Source: Chryseobacterium candidae (GTDB taxonomy: Bacteria > Bacteroidota > Bacteroidia > Flavobacteriales > Weeksellaceae). Taken from it: a DNA stretch of 64,000 nucleotides. A program made the position numbers and the translations under genes. This document shows positions 54,575 to 62,421 of this stretch, piece after piece (within the stretch, counting starts at the first letter, position 1; each line of letters opens with the position of its first letter). The stretch is taken from positions 100,613 to 164,612 of the forward strand of contig NZ_SDLV01000023.1 of NCBI RefSeq assembly GCF_004916905.1. The letters run 5' to 3'. The notes under the pieces are model-generated. The model was given only the letters and a program-made list of their open reading frames with translations. It made no database searches and was not told the DNA's origin.

Positions 54575-55615
54575 TCAGATCAAAGATGTTAGAAATTGTT
54601 CCAGTTTCTTCTGAACTTCTTTCCTGCTGTATGTTGTCAAAAAATCAAATGAAGTCTCTGAAACAGTTCTTAATTGTTCAAGAACATTTTCTTTTTCAGC
54701 AATAATGAAGTCCAGTTTTGAAGGATAATTTCCTGGAAAAACCGCCAATTTTCCGTAGGCGATGGCATCACCCAGATTTCCTGTCATTTTAGTCAGTCCA
54801 TAAATTTCTTTCATGCCGAAAAACTCTGTTTCCTGCTGAATCGGGCACCATAAAACATCTGCTTTCTGCATCCATTTTTCAAAATCTTCGGAGGAAACTC
54901 TTTCTGAAAAACAGGTAATTTCAATATTTTCCGGTAATTTTCCAGGCAGGTTTTCAAGTTGTTTTAACTCGTGTCCGCCCGCTTTTCCAAGGAAAACAAA
55001 TTTGCAGGGCTGATCCGTACTGAGTTTCTGAATAGTTTTAAAAATATGGGCGTAATCTCTTCTTTTCTGTGAAACTCCACCAGGAATCACCACCACAAGT
55101 TCTTCATTTTTTGCTTTATCAAAATCTCTTGTATAAAACAGCGGCAAATACTGATATCTCCCTGAAACCAATGCTTCATCCAGCACGAAAAGAGTTCCTG
55201 AAGTCTTATAAACTTTGGTTTTGTAAAATAATCCTTCCTTCAGCCATAGTTTTAATCTGAAGATAATATCTCCTTTGAAAACACTTTTTATAAGGTCCAG
55301 CTTTGAAGATTTTATGAAATTAAGATTATGGGTAATGACTGCGGTATTATACTTTTTTGTTACTGCCAAAAATGTATTAAAATAACGATGAACAGTTCCT
55401 ATGATCACCAGATCATACCCTTTTCCCTTTAGCTGATCCATAATCATAGAACTGTCTGATAAGAAAACTGCTTCATTGTGATGACTTACCTGATCTTTGA
55501 TTCTCTTTGAAAAATAATAGTCTACCGCAAAATCCTGACAACCTTCCATAATATCCATGAAAGCGTGAGCTATTTCTGCGTGAGTGTCTATTTCTATGTA
55601 AGCTATTTTTTTCAA
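54575..55615 (-). CDS. putative glycosyltransferase (GT-B-like)
   Basis: A 346-residue protein. The N-terminal half begins KKIAYIEIDTHAEIAHAFMD, with DLVIIGTVHRYFNTF and NTAVITHNLNFIKSS as Rossmann strands. The C-terminal half has ELVVVIPGGVSQKRRDYAHI, KFVFLGKAGGHELKQLE, and ADVLWCPIQQETEFFGMKEI, consistent with the donor-binding domain of GT-B enzymes. The exact family is not recognised. It follows the GT2 gene in the same direction (122 bp, with a dispersed repeat between). Confidence 0.65.
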   Translation of the reverse strand: MKKIAYIEIDTHAEIAHAFMDIMEGCQDFAVDYYFSKRIKDQVSHHNEAVFLSDSSMIMDQLKGKGYDLVIIGTVHRYFNTFLAVTKKYNTAVITHNLNFIKSSKLDLIKSVFKGDIIFRLKLWLKEGLFYKTKVYKTSGTLFVLDEALVSGRYQYLPLFYTRDFDKAKNEELVVVIPGGVSQKRRDYAHIFKTIQKLSTDQPCKFVFLGKAGGHELKQLENLPGKLPENIEITCFSERVSSEDFEKWMQKADVLWCPIQQETEFFGMKEIYGLTKMTGNLGDAIAYGKLAVFPGNYPSKLDFIIAEKENVLEQLRTVSETSFDFLTTYSRKEVQKKLEQFLTSLI

Positions 55616-55637
55616 GGGTTTGCGGGAGTTATATTTT

Positions 55638-55697
55638 AAGTTTTGGCTAAAGCCAATGGATTTTTATTTTTTTAATTAAACGGGCTAAAGCCCGTTT
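55638..55697. repeat. dispersed GGCTAAAGCC-type intergenic repeat, copy 2
   Basis: AAGTTTTGGCTAAAGC at 55638-55653 and CGGGCTAAAGCCC at 55681-55693, the same two blocks as at 35840-35894 with one base difference in spacing. The region between the blocks differs. It lies between two co-directional glycosyltransferase genes. Confidence 0.7.
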
Positions 55698-55737
55698 CTA
55701 CTGATGAACATTTACAATGTATAAAATAATTTATCTT

Positions 55738-56592
55738 TTACATCTTAAGCCATTTCTTTTTCAGCATTCTCCAACGCTTATCATTAACGGCTTTTTGTTC
55801 TTCTTTTGTAATTTTCAGTGCTAATTTCTTTGATCTGCAGCTTTCATAAGACCTTATGATATCAAAGAAAAATGAAGCAGACTTACTTTTCATAGCTTCT
55901 TTTGAGGAGGCGATATAAGCCAGAAACCTGTTCAGTCCTAAGAAATAAAAATATCTTCCGTAATAATCTGCAGGACGTATCGTATAATCAGCTCCTTTTA
56001 CTTTAATCAACTTTACATGGAGCTCAGGAAGAACAACTTCTTTCCATCCCAGATTTTCCAACAGTATAGAGTCAATATTATCCCAGCCCAAAGTTTCCCT
56101 TAAACCGCCAATCTGAATAAAACATTCTTTACGGTAAGCCTTCACAGGACCTCTTACGTGATGTTTATTAGAATTACCTTCATACACCCAATTTCCGTCT
56201 TTTTCTATATACAGAAGGCCTCCTACAAGGCCATATTCGGGATGATTGATAATAGCTGTTTCTACTGCAGTGAGGTAGTTTTCCGGAAGAATGATATCGG
56301 CATCAAATTTACAGATAATGTCAAATTCATTTATCGTTTGAGTATTGAGTCCGTTGTTAAAAGCATGAACTACTTTAGAACCTGGCTGATGTTCAGATTT
56401 CTGAAGGTTGATTGTTTCAAAACGGGAATCAGTTTCTGTGTATTTCCTGATCACTTCAGCTGTTCTGTCTGTAGAACCGTCATTCACTACCACTACTTTA
56501 AAATCTTTGCTGCTTTGCTGTTGCAGAGAATTAAGAGTAAATGGGAGGTTGTCTTCTTCGTTATGAGCGGGAATGATGATTAAAAACCTCAC
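55738..56592 (-). CDS. glycosyltransferase family 2
   Basis: A 284-residue GT2 enzyme. It begins LIIIPAHNEEDNLPFTLNSL, with VVVNDGSTDRTAEVI, the DxD in ICKFDADIILP, and GLVGGLLYIEKDG and GWDNIDSILLENLGW further on (an E/D-D-x-D-like acceptor region). No membrane anchor is visible. Length and motifs are ordinary. With the neighbouring GT-B protein, flippase and FkbM enzyme it makes a small second glycan locus. Confidence 0.9.
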   Translation of the reverse strand: MRFLIIIPAHNEEDNLPFTLNSLQQQSSKDFKVVVVNDGSTDRTAEVIRKYTETDSRFETINLQKSEHQPGSKVVHAFNNGLNTQTINEFDIICKFDADIILPENYLTAVETAIINHPEYGLVGGLLYIEKDGNWVYEGNSNKHHVRGPVKAYRKECFIQIGGLRETLGWDNIDSILLENLGWKEVVLPELHVKLIKVKGADYTIRPADYYGRYFYFLGLNRFLAYIASSKEAMKSKSASFFFDIIRSYESCRSKKLALKITKEEQKAVNDKRWRMLKKKWLKM

Positions 56593-56616
56593 GAATTATA
56601 GTATAAATGATGAATA

Positions 56617-56672
56617 ATAAATGATCAATGATGAGTAGCTTTTGAGGGCATCAATTATCATTGATCATTTAT
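56617..56672. repeat. 16-bp inverted repeat in the aspA-GT2 gap
   Basis: The arms at 56617-56632 and 56657-56672 are perfectly complementary (core AAATGATCAATGAT), with a 24-base loop. The words AATGATGAATAATAAATGAT just before it recur in similar form at 27417-27441. There is no T-run on the minus strand typical of a terminator, though it may still stop transcription from aspA. Confidence 0.6.
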
Positions 56673-56683
56673 CGTTGATGATT

Positions 56684-58084
56684 TTATTTGTTATGCGGTT
56701 TCAGCATGTTCTTCGGATCAAGAATTTCATCCAGTTTTTCCTGAGAAAGAATTCCTTTCTCCAGAACAAGGTTGTAAACGCTTTTACCGGTTTCTAATGC
56801 TTCTTTAGCAATTTGTGTAGACTGTTTGTATCCGATATAAGGGTTTAATGCGGTTACAATACCGATGCTGTGTTTCACCATATTCAGGCAGACTTCCTTA
56901 TTGGCGGTAATTCCAACCACACATTTGTCACGAAGTGTATCCAAAGCATTGCAAAGGAAGTTGATATTTTCCATAATGGCATGAGAAAGTACCGGTTCCA
57001 TTACATTCAGCTGCAGCTGTCCTGCTTCTGCGGCAAAAGTTACGGTAAGATCATTCCCGATTACTTTGAAACAAACCTGGTTGACCACTTCCGGAATTAC
57101 AGGATTTACTTTCCCAGGCATGATAGAAGATCCTGGCTGCATTGGCGGAAGGTTGATTTCAAAAAGACCTGCTCTTGGACCTGATGAAAGTAATCTTAAA
57201 TCATTACAGATTTTAGACAGCTTTACTGCAAGACGTTTTGTTGCTGAAGAGTAGATTACATAAGACCCTGTATCAGGAGTGGCTTCTACTAAATCAGGTG
57301 CTGAAACAATCGGAAATCCTGTAATCTGAGCTAAGTTTTTAGCACAAAGGGCAGCATATCCTACCGGAGCATTTAATCCTGTTCCGATTGCTGTAGCTCC
57401 CATATTTACTTCCACAAATAGGCTGGCATTGTTATTAAGCTTGGAGATATCTTCTTCCAAAGTGGCTGCGTAGGCTTCAAACTCCTGTCCTAAAGTCATC
57501 GGAACGGCATCCTGAAGCTGTGTACGTCCCATTTTGATCACATCCTGGAATTCCTGCCCTTTTGCACGGAAAGCCGTGATAATTCTTTCCAGTTTTTCCA
57601 CCAATCCGATGTTCATCTGAAGCAGTCCCATTTTGATTGCTGTAGGATAAGCATCATTCGTAGATTGAGAGAGATTGATATGATCATTAGGTGAACAGAA
57701 CTCGTATTCTCCTTTATTTTTTCCTAATTTTTCCAACACGATATTGGCGATCACTTCATTCGCATTCATGTTGATGGAAGTTCCAGCGCCTCCCTGAATC
57801 ATATCTACCGGAAACTGCTCATGATATTTCCCTTCTACAATTTCATCACATGCTTCTGCTATTTTAAAATACAGATTTTCGTCTAAAAGCCCTAATTCAT
57901 AATTGGTTTTTGCCGCTGCTTTTTTTACAAACGCCAATCCTTTTATGAAATCCGGATAGGAAGACAAAAGCTGTCCTGAAATTTTAAAATTGTCGATAGC
58001 TCTTTGTGTCTGAACCCCATAATAAGCGTCTAAAGGCACATTCAGCTCACCTAATAGATCACTTTCTTTTCTGAAATTTTCCAT
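56684..58084 (-). CDS. aspA: aspartate ammonia-lyase
   Basis: A 466-residue member of the fumarase/aspartase superfamily. The N-terminus LLGELNVPLDAYYGVQTQRA and the signature GSSIMPGKVNPVIPEVVNQV favour aspartase: class II fumarase usually has NPTQCEA at this place. SPNDHINLSQSTNDAYPTA and QGGAGTSINMNANEVIA are the other active-site stretches. It converts aspartate to fumarate and ammonia. The length agrees with AspA (about 470). It is a single gene. Confidence 0.93.
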   Translation of the reverse strand: MENFRKESDLLGELNVPLDAYYGVQTQRAIDNFKISGQLLSSYPDFIKGLAFVKKAAAKTNYELGLLDENLYFKIAEACDEIVEGKYHEQFPVDMIQGGAGTSINMNANEVIANIVLEKLGKNKGEYEFCSPNDHINLSQSTNDAYPTAIKMGLLQMNIGLVEKLERIITAFRAKGQEFQDVIKMGRTQLQDAVPMTLGQEFEAYAATLEEDISKLNNNASLFVEVNMGATAIGTGLNAPVGYAALCAKNLAQITGFPIVSAPDLVEATPDTGSYVIYSSATKRLAVKLSKICNDLRLLSSGPRAGLFEINLPPMQPGSSIMPGKVNPVIPEVVNQVCFKVIGNDLTVTFAAEAGQLQLNVMEPVLSHAIMENINFLCNALDTLRDKCVVGITANKEVCLNMVKHSIGIVTALNPYIGYKQSTQIAKEALETGKSVYNLVLEKGILSQEKLDEILDPKNMLKPHNK

Positions 58085-58123
58085 TACAGATATTTTACTG
58101 TTTTTGATCGTTTAAAGATAGCA

Positions 58124-58148
58124 AAAACGCATCTAACCGATGCGTTTT
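58124..58148 (-). terminator. intrinsic terminator of the amidase gene
   Basis: On the minus strand AAAACGCATC and GATGCGTTTT form a 10-bp stem closed by GGTTA and followed by a further T, 9 bases after the amidase stop codon. Confidence 0.82.
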
Positions 58149-58156
58149 AATTTGAA

Positions 58157-59182
58157 TTATTTTACAGTATATTTTTGATTTAAAGCCTGGAGTATTGCCC
58201 ATGTTTCAGCATCCATGATTCCGTCATAATTCTGTGGACGGAAGTGGTACTGGAAAGCTTCAATTGTTTTCTTGGTAGCATCGTCCCATTGTCCGCTAAG
58301 ATCAAGTGCATATCCGAATTTCTGTAATGAAGTCTGAATAAGGAAAATAAAGCTGGCATCATTATATCTGGCTGCCAGGTCTGCCTGTGCAGTTGCAAGA
58401 TACGTCTGTTTGGCAGCTTCATCATACCACATTCCAACCTGATATTCGTCATAGAGCTTTTTCCATGGGAACATCGGTCCAGGATCCTGCTTTCTTGTAG
58501 GGGCAATATCTGAATGGCCCAATACGTTTGTTGGCTGGATCTGATACCTTGTTACAATATCTTTAACCAATGCAGCCACTTTTTTTACCTGCTCATCACT
58601 AAAAGGGGCAAAAATTCTTTTACCGGTACTATCTGTAGTATAGCCTGTATTTACAATTTCAATACCGATAGAATTATCGTTAAGATTTTTATCATTTCTC
58701 CACGCACTTACGCCTGCATGATATGCCCGCTTGTTTTCATCCACCAATTGATAGATCTCATTATCTCCGGCATTATTTACAAGATAATGGGCACTTACCG
58801 CCTGTTGGGTCAGAACAGTAACTGATTTATCATCTGCAAGAGCTGTATAATGTAATATCAGATAACGCTGTCTGAAATTCTGGGCCACTGCAGGAAAAAA
58901 AGTTTTCACCACCTTATATCCGCCTGGTTTTGCAGATACGATAGAACCATAACTTGCCGTATTATCATTTTTGGTTGGATCTGCTATATTGGTCGTAAAA
59001 AAATCCACTCCATGATCAGATACAACTTTAGGTTTTTGAGCAACCGGAGGTTTTGTCTGAACAGCTGGTTTCGCCTGTGTTGTTGGGGTTTTCGGTTTGT
59101 AAGTATTTTTTTTCACATTTTGCCTGGAAGTACATGAAAAAACAAATGTGCTTAATCCGATGATATATAATGTTTTACGCAT
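58157..59182 (-). CDS. N-acetylmuramoyl-L-alanine amidase lipoprotein with peptidoglycan-binding domain
   Basis: A 341-residue predicted lipoprotein (STFVFSC, Cys17). A Pro/Thr/Lys-rich linker leads to an Amidase_2 domain: LILHYTA with the first zinc His, AYHAGVSAWR, SIGIEIVNTG with the Glu, and LGHSDIAPTRKQDPGPMFPW with the last His and Asp. A C-terminal PG_binding_1 domain follows (FGYALDLSGQWDDATKKTI). It resembles AmiD, cleaving anhydro- or intact muropeptides in the envelope. A frame from 59293 would add 37 unlikely residues and cross the promoter region, so the ATG at 59182 is used. Confidence 0.94.
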   Translation of the reverse strand: MRKTLYIIGLSTFVFSCTSRQNVKKNTYKPKTPTTQAKPAVQTKPPVAQKPKVVSDHGVDFFTTNIADPTKNDNTASYGSIVSAKPGGYKVVKTFFPAVAQNFRQRYLILHYTALADDKSVTVLTQQAVSAHYLVNNAGDNEIYQLVDENKRAYHAGVSAWRNDKNLNDNSIGIEIVNTGYTTDSTGKRIFAPFSDEQVKKVAALVKDIVTRYQIQPTNVLGHSDIAPTRKQDPGPMFPWKKLYDEYQVGMWYDEAAKQTYLATAQADLAARYNDASFIFLIQTSLQKFGYALDLSGQWDDATKKTIEAFQYHFRPQNYDGIMDAETWAILQALNQKYTVK

Positions 59183-59211
59183 CAGTTTGGTTTTTGGATG
59201 ATTTATTAGTT

Positions 59212-59219
59212 CAAAAATA
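59212..59219 (-). promoter_or_regulatory. -7 box of the amidase gene
   Basis: TATTTTTG on the minus strand fits TAnnTTTG, about 30 bases before the ATG at 59182. It stands back to back with the tRNA-Ser promoter. Confidence 0.5.
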
Positions 59220-59241
59220 CACAAAATTTTCTTGAATTTTA

Positions 59242-59273
59242 TTTGGTAAATAAAGAAATCTGTTCTATATTTG
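59242..59273 (+). promoter_or_regulatory. promoter of the tRNA-Ser-Pro-Arg cluster
   Basis: TTTG (59242-59245) and TATATTTG (59266-59273) are 20 bases apart, an exact match to the Bacteroidota consensus, about 46 bases before tRNA-Ser. Confidence 0.82.
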
Positions 59274-59318
59274 CACTCGCAATAACGGAACAACGATCAT
59301 TAAAAAATAAACAAAAAA

Positions 59319-59403
59319 GGAGGGTTGCCGGAGTGGTTAACGGAGCAGTTTGCTAAACTGTCGACGCGAAAGTGTCGCAAGGGTTCGAATCCCTTACCCT
59401 CCG
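59319..59403 (+). tRNA. tRNA-Ser (anticodon GCT)
   Basis: An 85-base class II tRNA: acceptor GGAGGGT/ACCCTCC, anticodon loop TTGCTAA with GCT, a long variable arm (GTCGACGCGAAAGTGTCGCA) and T-arm GGGTTCGAATCCC, discriminator G. The CCA end is not encoded. It is first in a three-tRNA cluster. Confidence 0.96.
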
Positions 59404-59418
59404 CTCTTCTTATATATT

Positions 59419-59493
59419 CGGGGCGTAGCGTAGTCCGGTCATCGCGCCTGGTTTGGGACCAGGAGGTCGCAGGTTCGAATCCTGCCGCCCCGA
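59419..59493 (+). tRNA. tRNA-Pro (anticodon TGG), copy 1
   Basis: A 75-base tRNA: acceptor CGGGGCG/CGCCCCG, anticodon loop TTTGGGA with TGG, T-arm AGGTTCGAATCCT, discriminator A, CCA not encoded. An identical gene lies at 63547-63621, and a third copy is cut off at the right edge. Confidence 0.97.
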
Positions 59494-59535
59494 CTTTTTA
59501 ATGTGCTTATTTACTAAGCGGGAATCAACTTTTAA

Positions 59536-59609
59536 GGGTGCGTAGCTCAGCTGGATAGAGCATCTGCCTTCTAAGCAGACGGTCAAAGGTTCGAATCCTT
59601 TCGCGCTCA
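59536..59609 (+). tRNA. tRNA-Arg (anticodon TCT), copy 1
   Basis: A 74-base tRNA: acceptor GGGTGCG/CGCGCTC with two G-T pairs, anticodon loop CTTCTAA with TCT, T-arm AAGGTTCGAATCCTT, discriminator A. It is identical to the gene at 63640-63713. Confidence 0.97.
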
Positions 59610-59610
59610 C

Positions 59611-59648
59611 AAAAACCTCACAATTCTTATTGTGAGGTTTTTTGTTTA
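59611..59648 (+). terminator. intrinsic terminator of tRNA cluster 1
   Basis: AAAACCTCACAAT and ATTGTGAGGTTTT form a 13-bp stem with loop TCTT, followed by a T-rich run, directly after tRNA-Arg. The 145 bases from here to the nuclease gene show nothing else. Confidence 0.92.
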
Positions 59649-59793
59649 TTTTAGTTTCATGTAATTTATTCCGAAACTTTGGATAATTCTATCTTATACA
59701 TTCTTCAGAGTCCCTTCATTATGAGCATCAATTGCATGATTGATGGAGGCTTAATTGACCGTTTTCATTTTTTACCACTTATCAGATTAAACA

Positions 59794-60330
59794 CTAACCT
59801 TCTATAAATGCAACATCTTTTATTTTTGCTCCATTTTTAGCAGCTTCCATTTTCTTCGTCTTTCTAAGTTCCCGTTTGATTTTACGATATTCCCACGGAG
59901 CAATGGCATTACTATCCTGCCACAGACCTATTTTCTTCTGTTGTGCGGTTTCCTGCAGTTTTCCCAAAGAGGCATCTTTGGAATAGGAAAAATACCACCA
60001 TCCCATTCCGGCTTTGATAAGCTCTCTGGAAAGGTATTTTCCGTCATCATAGTACACTTTCGCAATGGATCTTCCATAACGGTCTGTAGTGGTTTCAACA
60101 AAGCTTACCGTTTTCCCGAATACCTGAGCAGAAGTAAACTGCCTGGCATTTTTACCGAACGCCTGCCCATTTTCCGGACAATCGACTTCGGCTAATCTGA
60201 TCTTTTTTTGTTGATTGCCTTTAAGCAATAAAGTAATTGTGTCTCCGTCTGAAATTTTGATCACTTTTCCAGTCGTCTGTGAGAACAGGAATAAAGGGAA
60301 AAGTACGTACAACAGCATTAATCGTTTCAT
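59794..60330 (-). CDS. secreted thermonuclease-like protein (SNase domain)
   Basis: A 178-residue exported nuclease. A signal peptide of about 18 residues ends in LFSQ. The SNase fold shows GKVIKISDGDTITLLL (metal Asp), KIRLAEVDCPE (catalytic Arg and Asp), FGKNARQF, and DRYGRSIAKVYY with the second Arg; WWYFSYSKD and KIGLWQDSNAIAPWEYRK close the domain. It would degrade DNA and RNA in the periplasm or outside. It is the first gene of the region between the two tRNA-Pro-Arg pairs, and its own composition is ordinary. Confidence 0.9.
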   Translation of the reverse strand: MKRLMLLYVLFPLFLFSQTTGKVIKISDGDTITLLLKGNQQKKIRLAEVDCPENGQAFGKNARQFTSAQVFGKTVSFVETTTDRYGRSIAKVYYDDGKYLSRELIKAGMGWWYFSYSKDASLGKLQETAQQKKIGLWQDSNAIAPWEYRKIKRELRKTKKMEAAKNGAKIKDVAFIEG

Positions 60331-60364
60331 GGGGCAAATATAGGGATTAGTGGGGCTTTTTAAT

Positions 60365-60395
60365 TAAAAAACCTCGCAAAATGCGAGGTTTTTAT
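60365..60395 (-). terminator. intrinsic terminator of the 245-residue gene
   Basis: On the minus strand AAAACCTCGCA and TGCGAGGTTTT form an 11-bp stem with loop TTT, then TTAATT. It lies about 70 bases after the stop codon at 60464. Confidence 0.85.
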
Positions 60396-60463
60396 AATAT
60401 TGAATTAAGTTATTTGATTTTTTTTTGCATCAAAGTCGGGAGACTTTGCAGAGTGAGAGAATC

Positions 60464-61201
60464 TTAAAAAGCTAAATCATCTACATAAATATTAAGCCCC
60501 GTCCTTTTTAAAATTTCTAAAGATCTAAAAAAACAACCAGTTCCCAATGCTTTTTCTAGAACAGCTGCTGAATTGATATGCAAATAGAATTTTTGCATAT
60601 TATTATTCTTACTTACGTCTATAGTATGATCGTGAAGTGAATCCAATCCATTTCCCATAAAGCCTCTTTTCCCAAAAAATAATTCACCTAAATAACAGAA
60701 ATAATCTTCATTATTTTTAACAAGACTTCCCTCCATTTTCATGATGCTATTCTCTTTACTCATTTTATAAAGACCATGGTTCCAAATAAAACAAGCCTGG
60801 AGATAAGAGTTTTTAAGTTCACTGTTCTCAGTCTCCCACCAGTTAAATTCTGAATAATTGAACCAATTGTAAAAATTTTCCATAAGATATTGATCATATC
60901 CTCTTCCTGTACTACTCATTTTATTAATCATAGTTCCATAAAGAACGATCCCATCTGTCTCATTATAATCTTCCTCAGTTAAAACATAGTCTACGATAAA
61001 TCGGGTTTTATACAATATTTCTTTTTTACCTGCTTTATTGTAAATCTTTACGGTTAGCTTAATTTCAGGCTTTTCTAATTCTGCTAAAATAATGGATTTA
61101 GCTTCAGGCTTAACCTTCAGCAATAATTCATCATTGACAATTTTCTTATTTCTAGTAAGATCTAGATAATCTATTTTAATATTATTTAAAAATACCTCCA
61201 T
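60464..61201 (-). CDS. unknown protein with weak barstar-like C-terminus
   Basis: A 245-residue soluble protein, no signal peptide. The N-terminal part (LNNIKIDYLDLTRN, and LTVKIYNKAGKKEILYKTRF) is of unknown type. The C-terminal 80 residues read YLGELFFGKRGFMGNGLDSL, then FYLHINSAAVLEKALG and ILKRTGLNIYVDDLAF. This resembles barstar-family inhibitors, where a YFGxNLDAL motif is followed by a strand, a helix and a final strand. The match is by eye only and partial. It is AT-rich compared with the flanking core genes. An immunity protein for a nuclease-type toxin is one reading; no toxin gene is in the window. Confidence 0.6.
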   Translation of the reverse strand: MEVFLNNIKIDYLDLTRNKKIVNDELLLKVKPEAKSIILAELEKPEIKLTVKIYNKAGKKEILYKTRFIVDYVLTEEDYNETDGIVLYGTMINKMSSTGRGYDQYLMENFYNWFNYSEFNWWETENSELKNSYLQACFIWNHGLYKMSKENSIMKMEGSLVKNNEDYFCYLGELFFGKRGFMGNGLDSLHDHTIDVSKNNNMQKFYLHINSAAVLEKALGTGCFFRSLEILKRTGLNIYVDDLAF

Positions 61202-61215
61202 TTTTATTTACCAAA

Positions 61216-61708
61216 TTATTTTATTTCATAAACACCCTTACTCTTAGGATCTTGTCCAGCAAAGTCTTCAATTTTGTATATAACAAAACTTGTAAAACTA
61301 TTAAGTTTATTGGTATCAGCTAAAACTAAATGTATTAACTCAAAAGTTGGGTTCTAAACCAAATTTATCTTGATAATCAAATTTTTCAATTTTATCAGAG
61401 TTTTTAATAACTATCTCTAAAGAACCTTTTGGTTTTATTATTGAGTCTCCATCCAAAACCTTATCCCACCAATCTCTATAAACCACTATACTATCTTTAT
61501 TGCCATACACCAAGAATGGTATATTGTGATTATCATAATTAATATACTTTTTGCTAACTATTGATTTTATACCTTTATTTCTAATTTCATCTAAAAAACG
61601 GTCTTTGCTTTTTGACGAAAATATAGCTTTGTATAGAAATATGCCGGCAATTATAATCAACATGATTATTAAATTTCTATTTCTTTTGTATGAAAAATAT
61701 CTATCCAC
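61216..61708 (-). pseudogene. frameshifted membrane-anchored protein gene, unknown family
   Basis: The first frame (61708 to 61340) encodes 122 residues: a basic N-terminus, one membrane helix (about 13-31, NLIIMLIIIAGIFLYKAIF), then LVYGNKDSIVVYRDWWDKVL and KPKGSLEIVIKNSDK, ending abruptly at FGLEPNF. The sequence beyond its stop continues as a good coding frame shifted by one base: PTFELIHLVLADTNKLNSF and on to a stop at 61218-61216. Removing one G from GGG at 61349-61351 (C on the coding strand) joins the two frames into a 163-residue protein (EPTFELIHLVL). The gene is therefore probably broken by one inserted base, or the base is an assembly error. Confidence 0.65.
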
Positions 61709-61734
61709 AGCCTCTTGAGTTCAGAACTACAATT

Positions 61735-62406
61735 TCACCAGTTAAATGGCATGGACACATAGGTGTTTTCAAAGATATTTAGGGGTAAATCTTCTGTTAT
61801 TTTTAAGCTAGTTTTGTCACTCTTCACAATGCAGACTTTCAGTAATTCTCCACGGTGATGGTAACCATTTAAGATCAATGTCTGAATACCATCAGTATCT
61901 AAAATTCTGATAAGCGCTCTAGATTTATCTCCTGTATCTGTTAATTCCAGAAAACTTAAATCGATATCTTTAAAAGAGAGATCCTCATCGGTCACAATCT
62001 GAAAAAAGCGTTGTCCGGTATCATATGCGGTCAGGCCTTTAAATTTTTCATCTGCAGTTTTAAGATTGGTTTCCAGGCAATCCAGATATACTTTTCGCTT
62101 TCCTGACAGGTAATCTCGTTTGTGTAGCTTAGCCTCTGGTAAGAACTCAATATCATTTCTTCTGAATGCTCTTTTCCATTCATCTATTTTTACTAAAATA
62201 TCTTTATCTGCATACTCCCATAAAAACGAATAAACTTTTTGGTCAGGAAGAAAATTTTCCATTTGAATTCCATCCTCAAGATTATAAAACAGCCAAAAGC
62301 TATCACAGCTCAATTCACTATGTTTAAAAAAATTGGAAAGGTAATAATGATGGATATCTCTATATTTCTTCATAAAACATTCAGTTTTTTTTGGAAGGTA
62401 TTTCAT
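61735..62406 (-). CDS. unknown 223-residue protein
   Basis: A 223-residue soluble protein that I do not recognise. It has an aromatic-rich N-terminal half (DIHHYYLSNFFKHSELSCDS, then FWLFYNLEDG), RAFRRNDIEFLPEAKLHKRD, and a beta-rich C-terminal half (ALIRILDTDGIQTLILNG, LLKVCIVKSDKTSLKI). There is no signal peptide or membrane helix. A later ATG (62373, MKKYRDIHHYYL) is an equally good start. It lies 26 bp before the frameshifted gene and is AT-rich like its neighbours. Size, solubility and context fit an immunity-type protein, but nothing in the sequence proves it. Confidence 0.6.
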   Translation of the reverse strand: MKYLPKKTECFMKKYRDIHHYYLSNFFKHSELSCDSFWLFYNLEDGIQMENFLPDQKVYSFLWEYADKDILVKIDEWKRAFRRNDIEFLPEAKLHKRDYLSGKRKVYLDCLETNLKTADEKFKGLTAYDTGQRFFQIVTDEDLSFKDIDLSFLELTDTGDKSRALIRILDTDGIQTLILNGYHHRGELLKVCIVKSDKTSLKITEDLPLNIFENTYVSMPFNW

Positions 62407-62421
62407 TTTTCGCCGGAATAA

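Noticed and set aside
56684..58084. Class II fumarase as identity of the lyase gene
   Set aside because: The signature continues as NPVIPEVVNQV rather than the fumarase-type NPTQCEA, and the N-terminus fits aspartase.
59410..59610. Minus-strand open frame over the first tRNA-Pro-Arg pair
   Set aside because: Antisense reading of tRNA genes (SGRQDSNLRPPGPKPGAMTG), a classic false protein.
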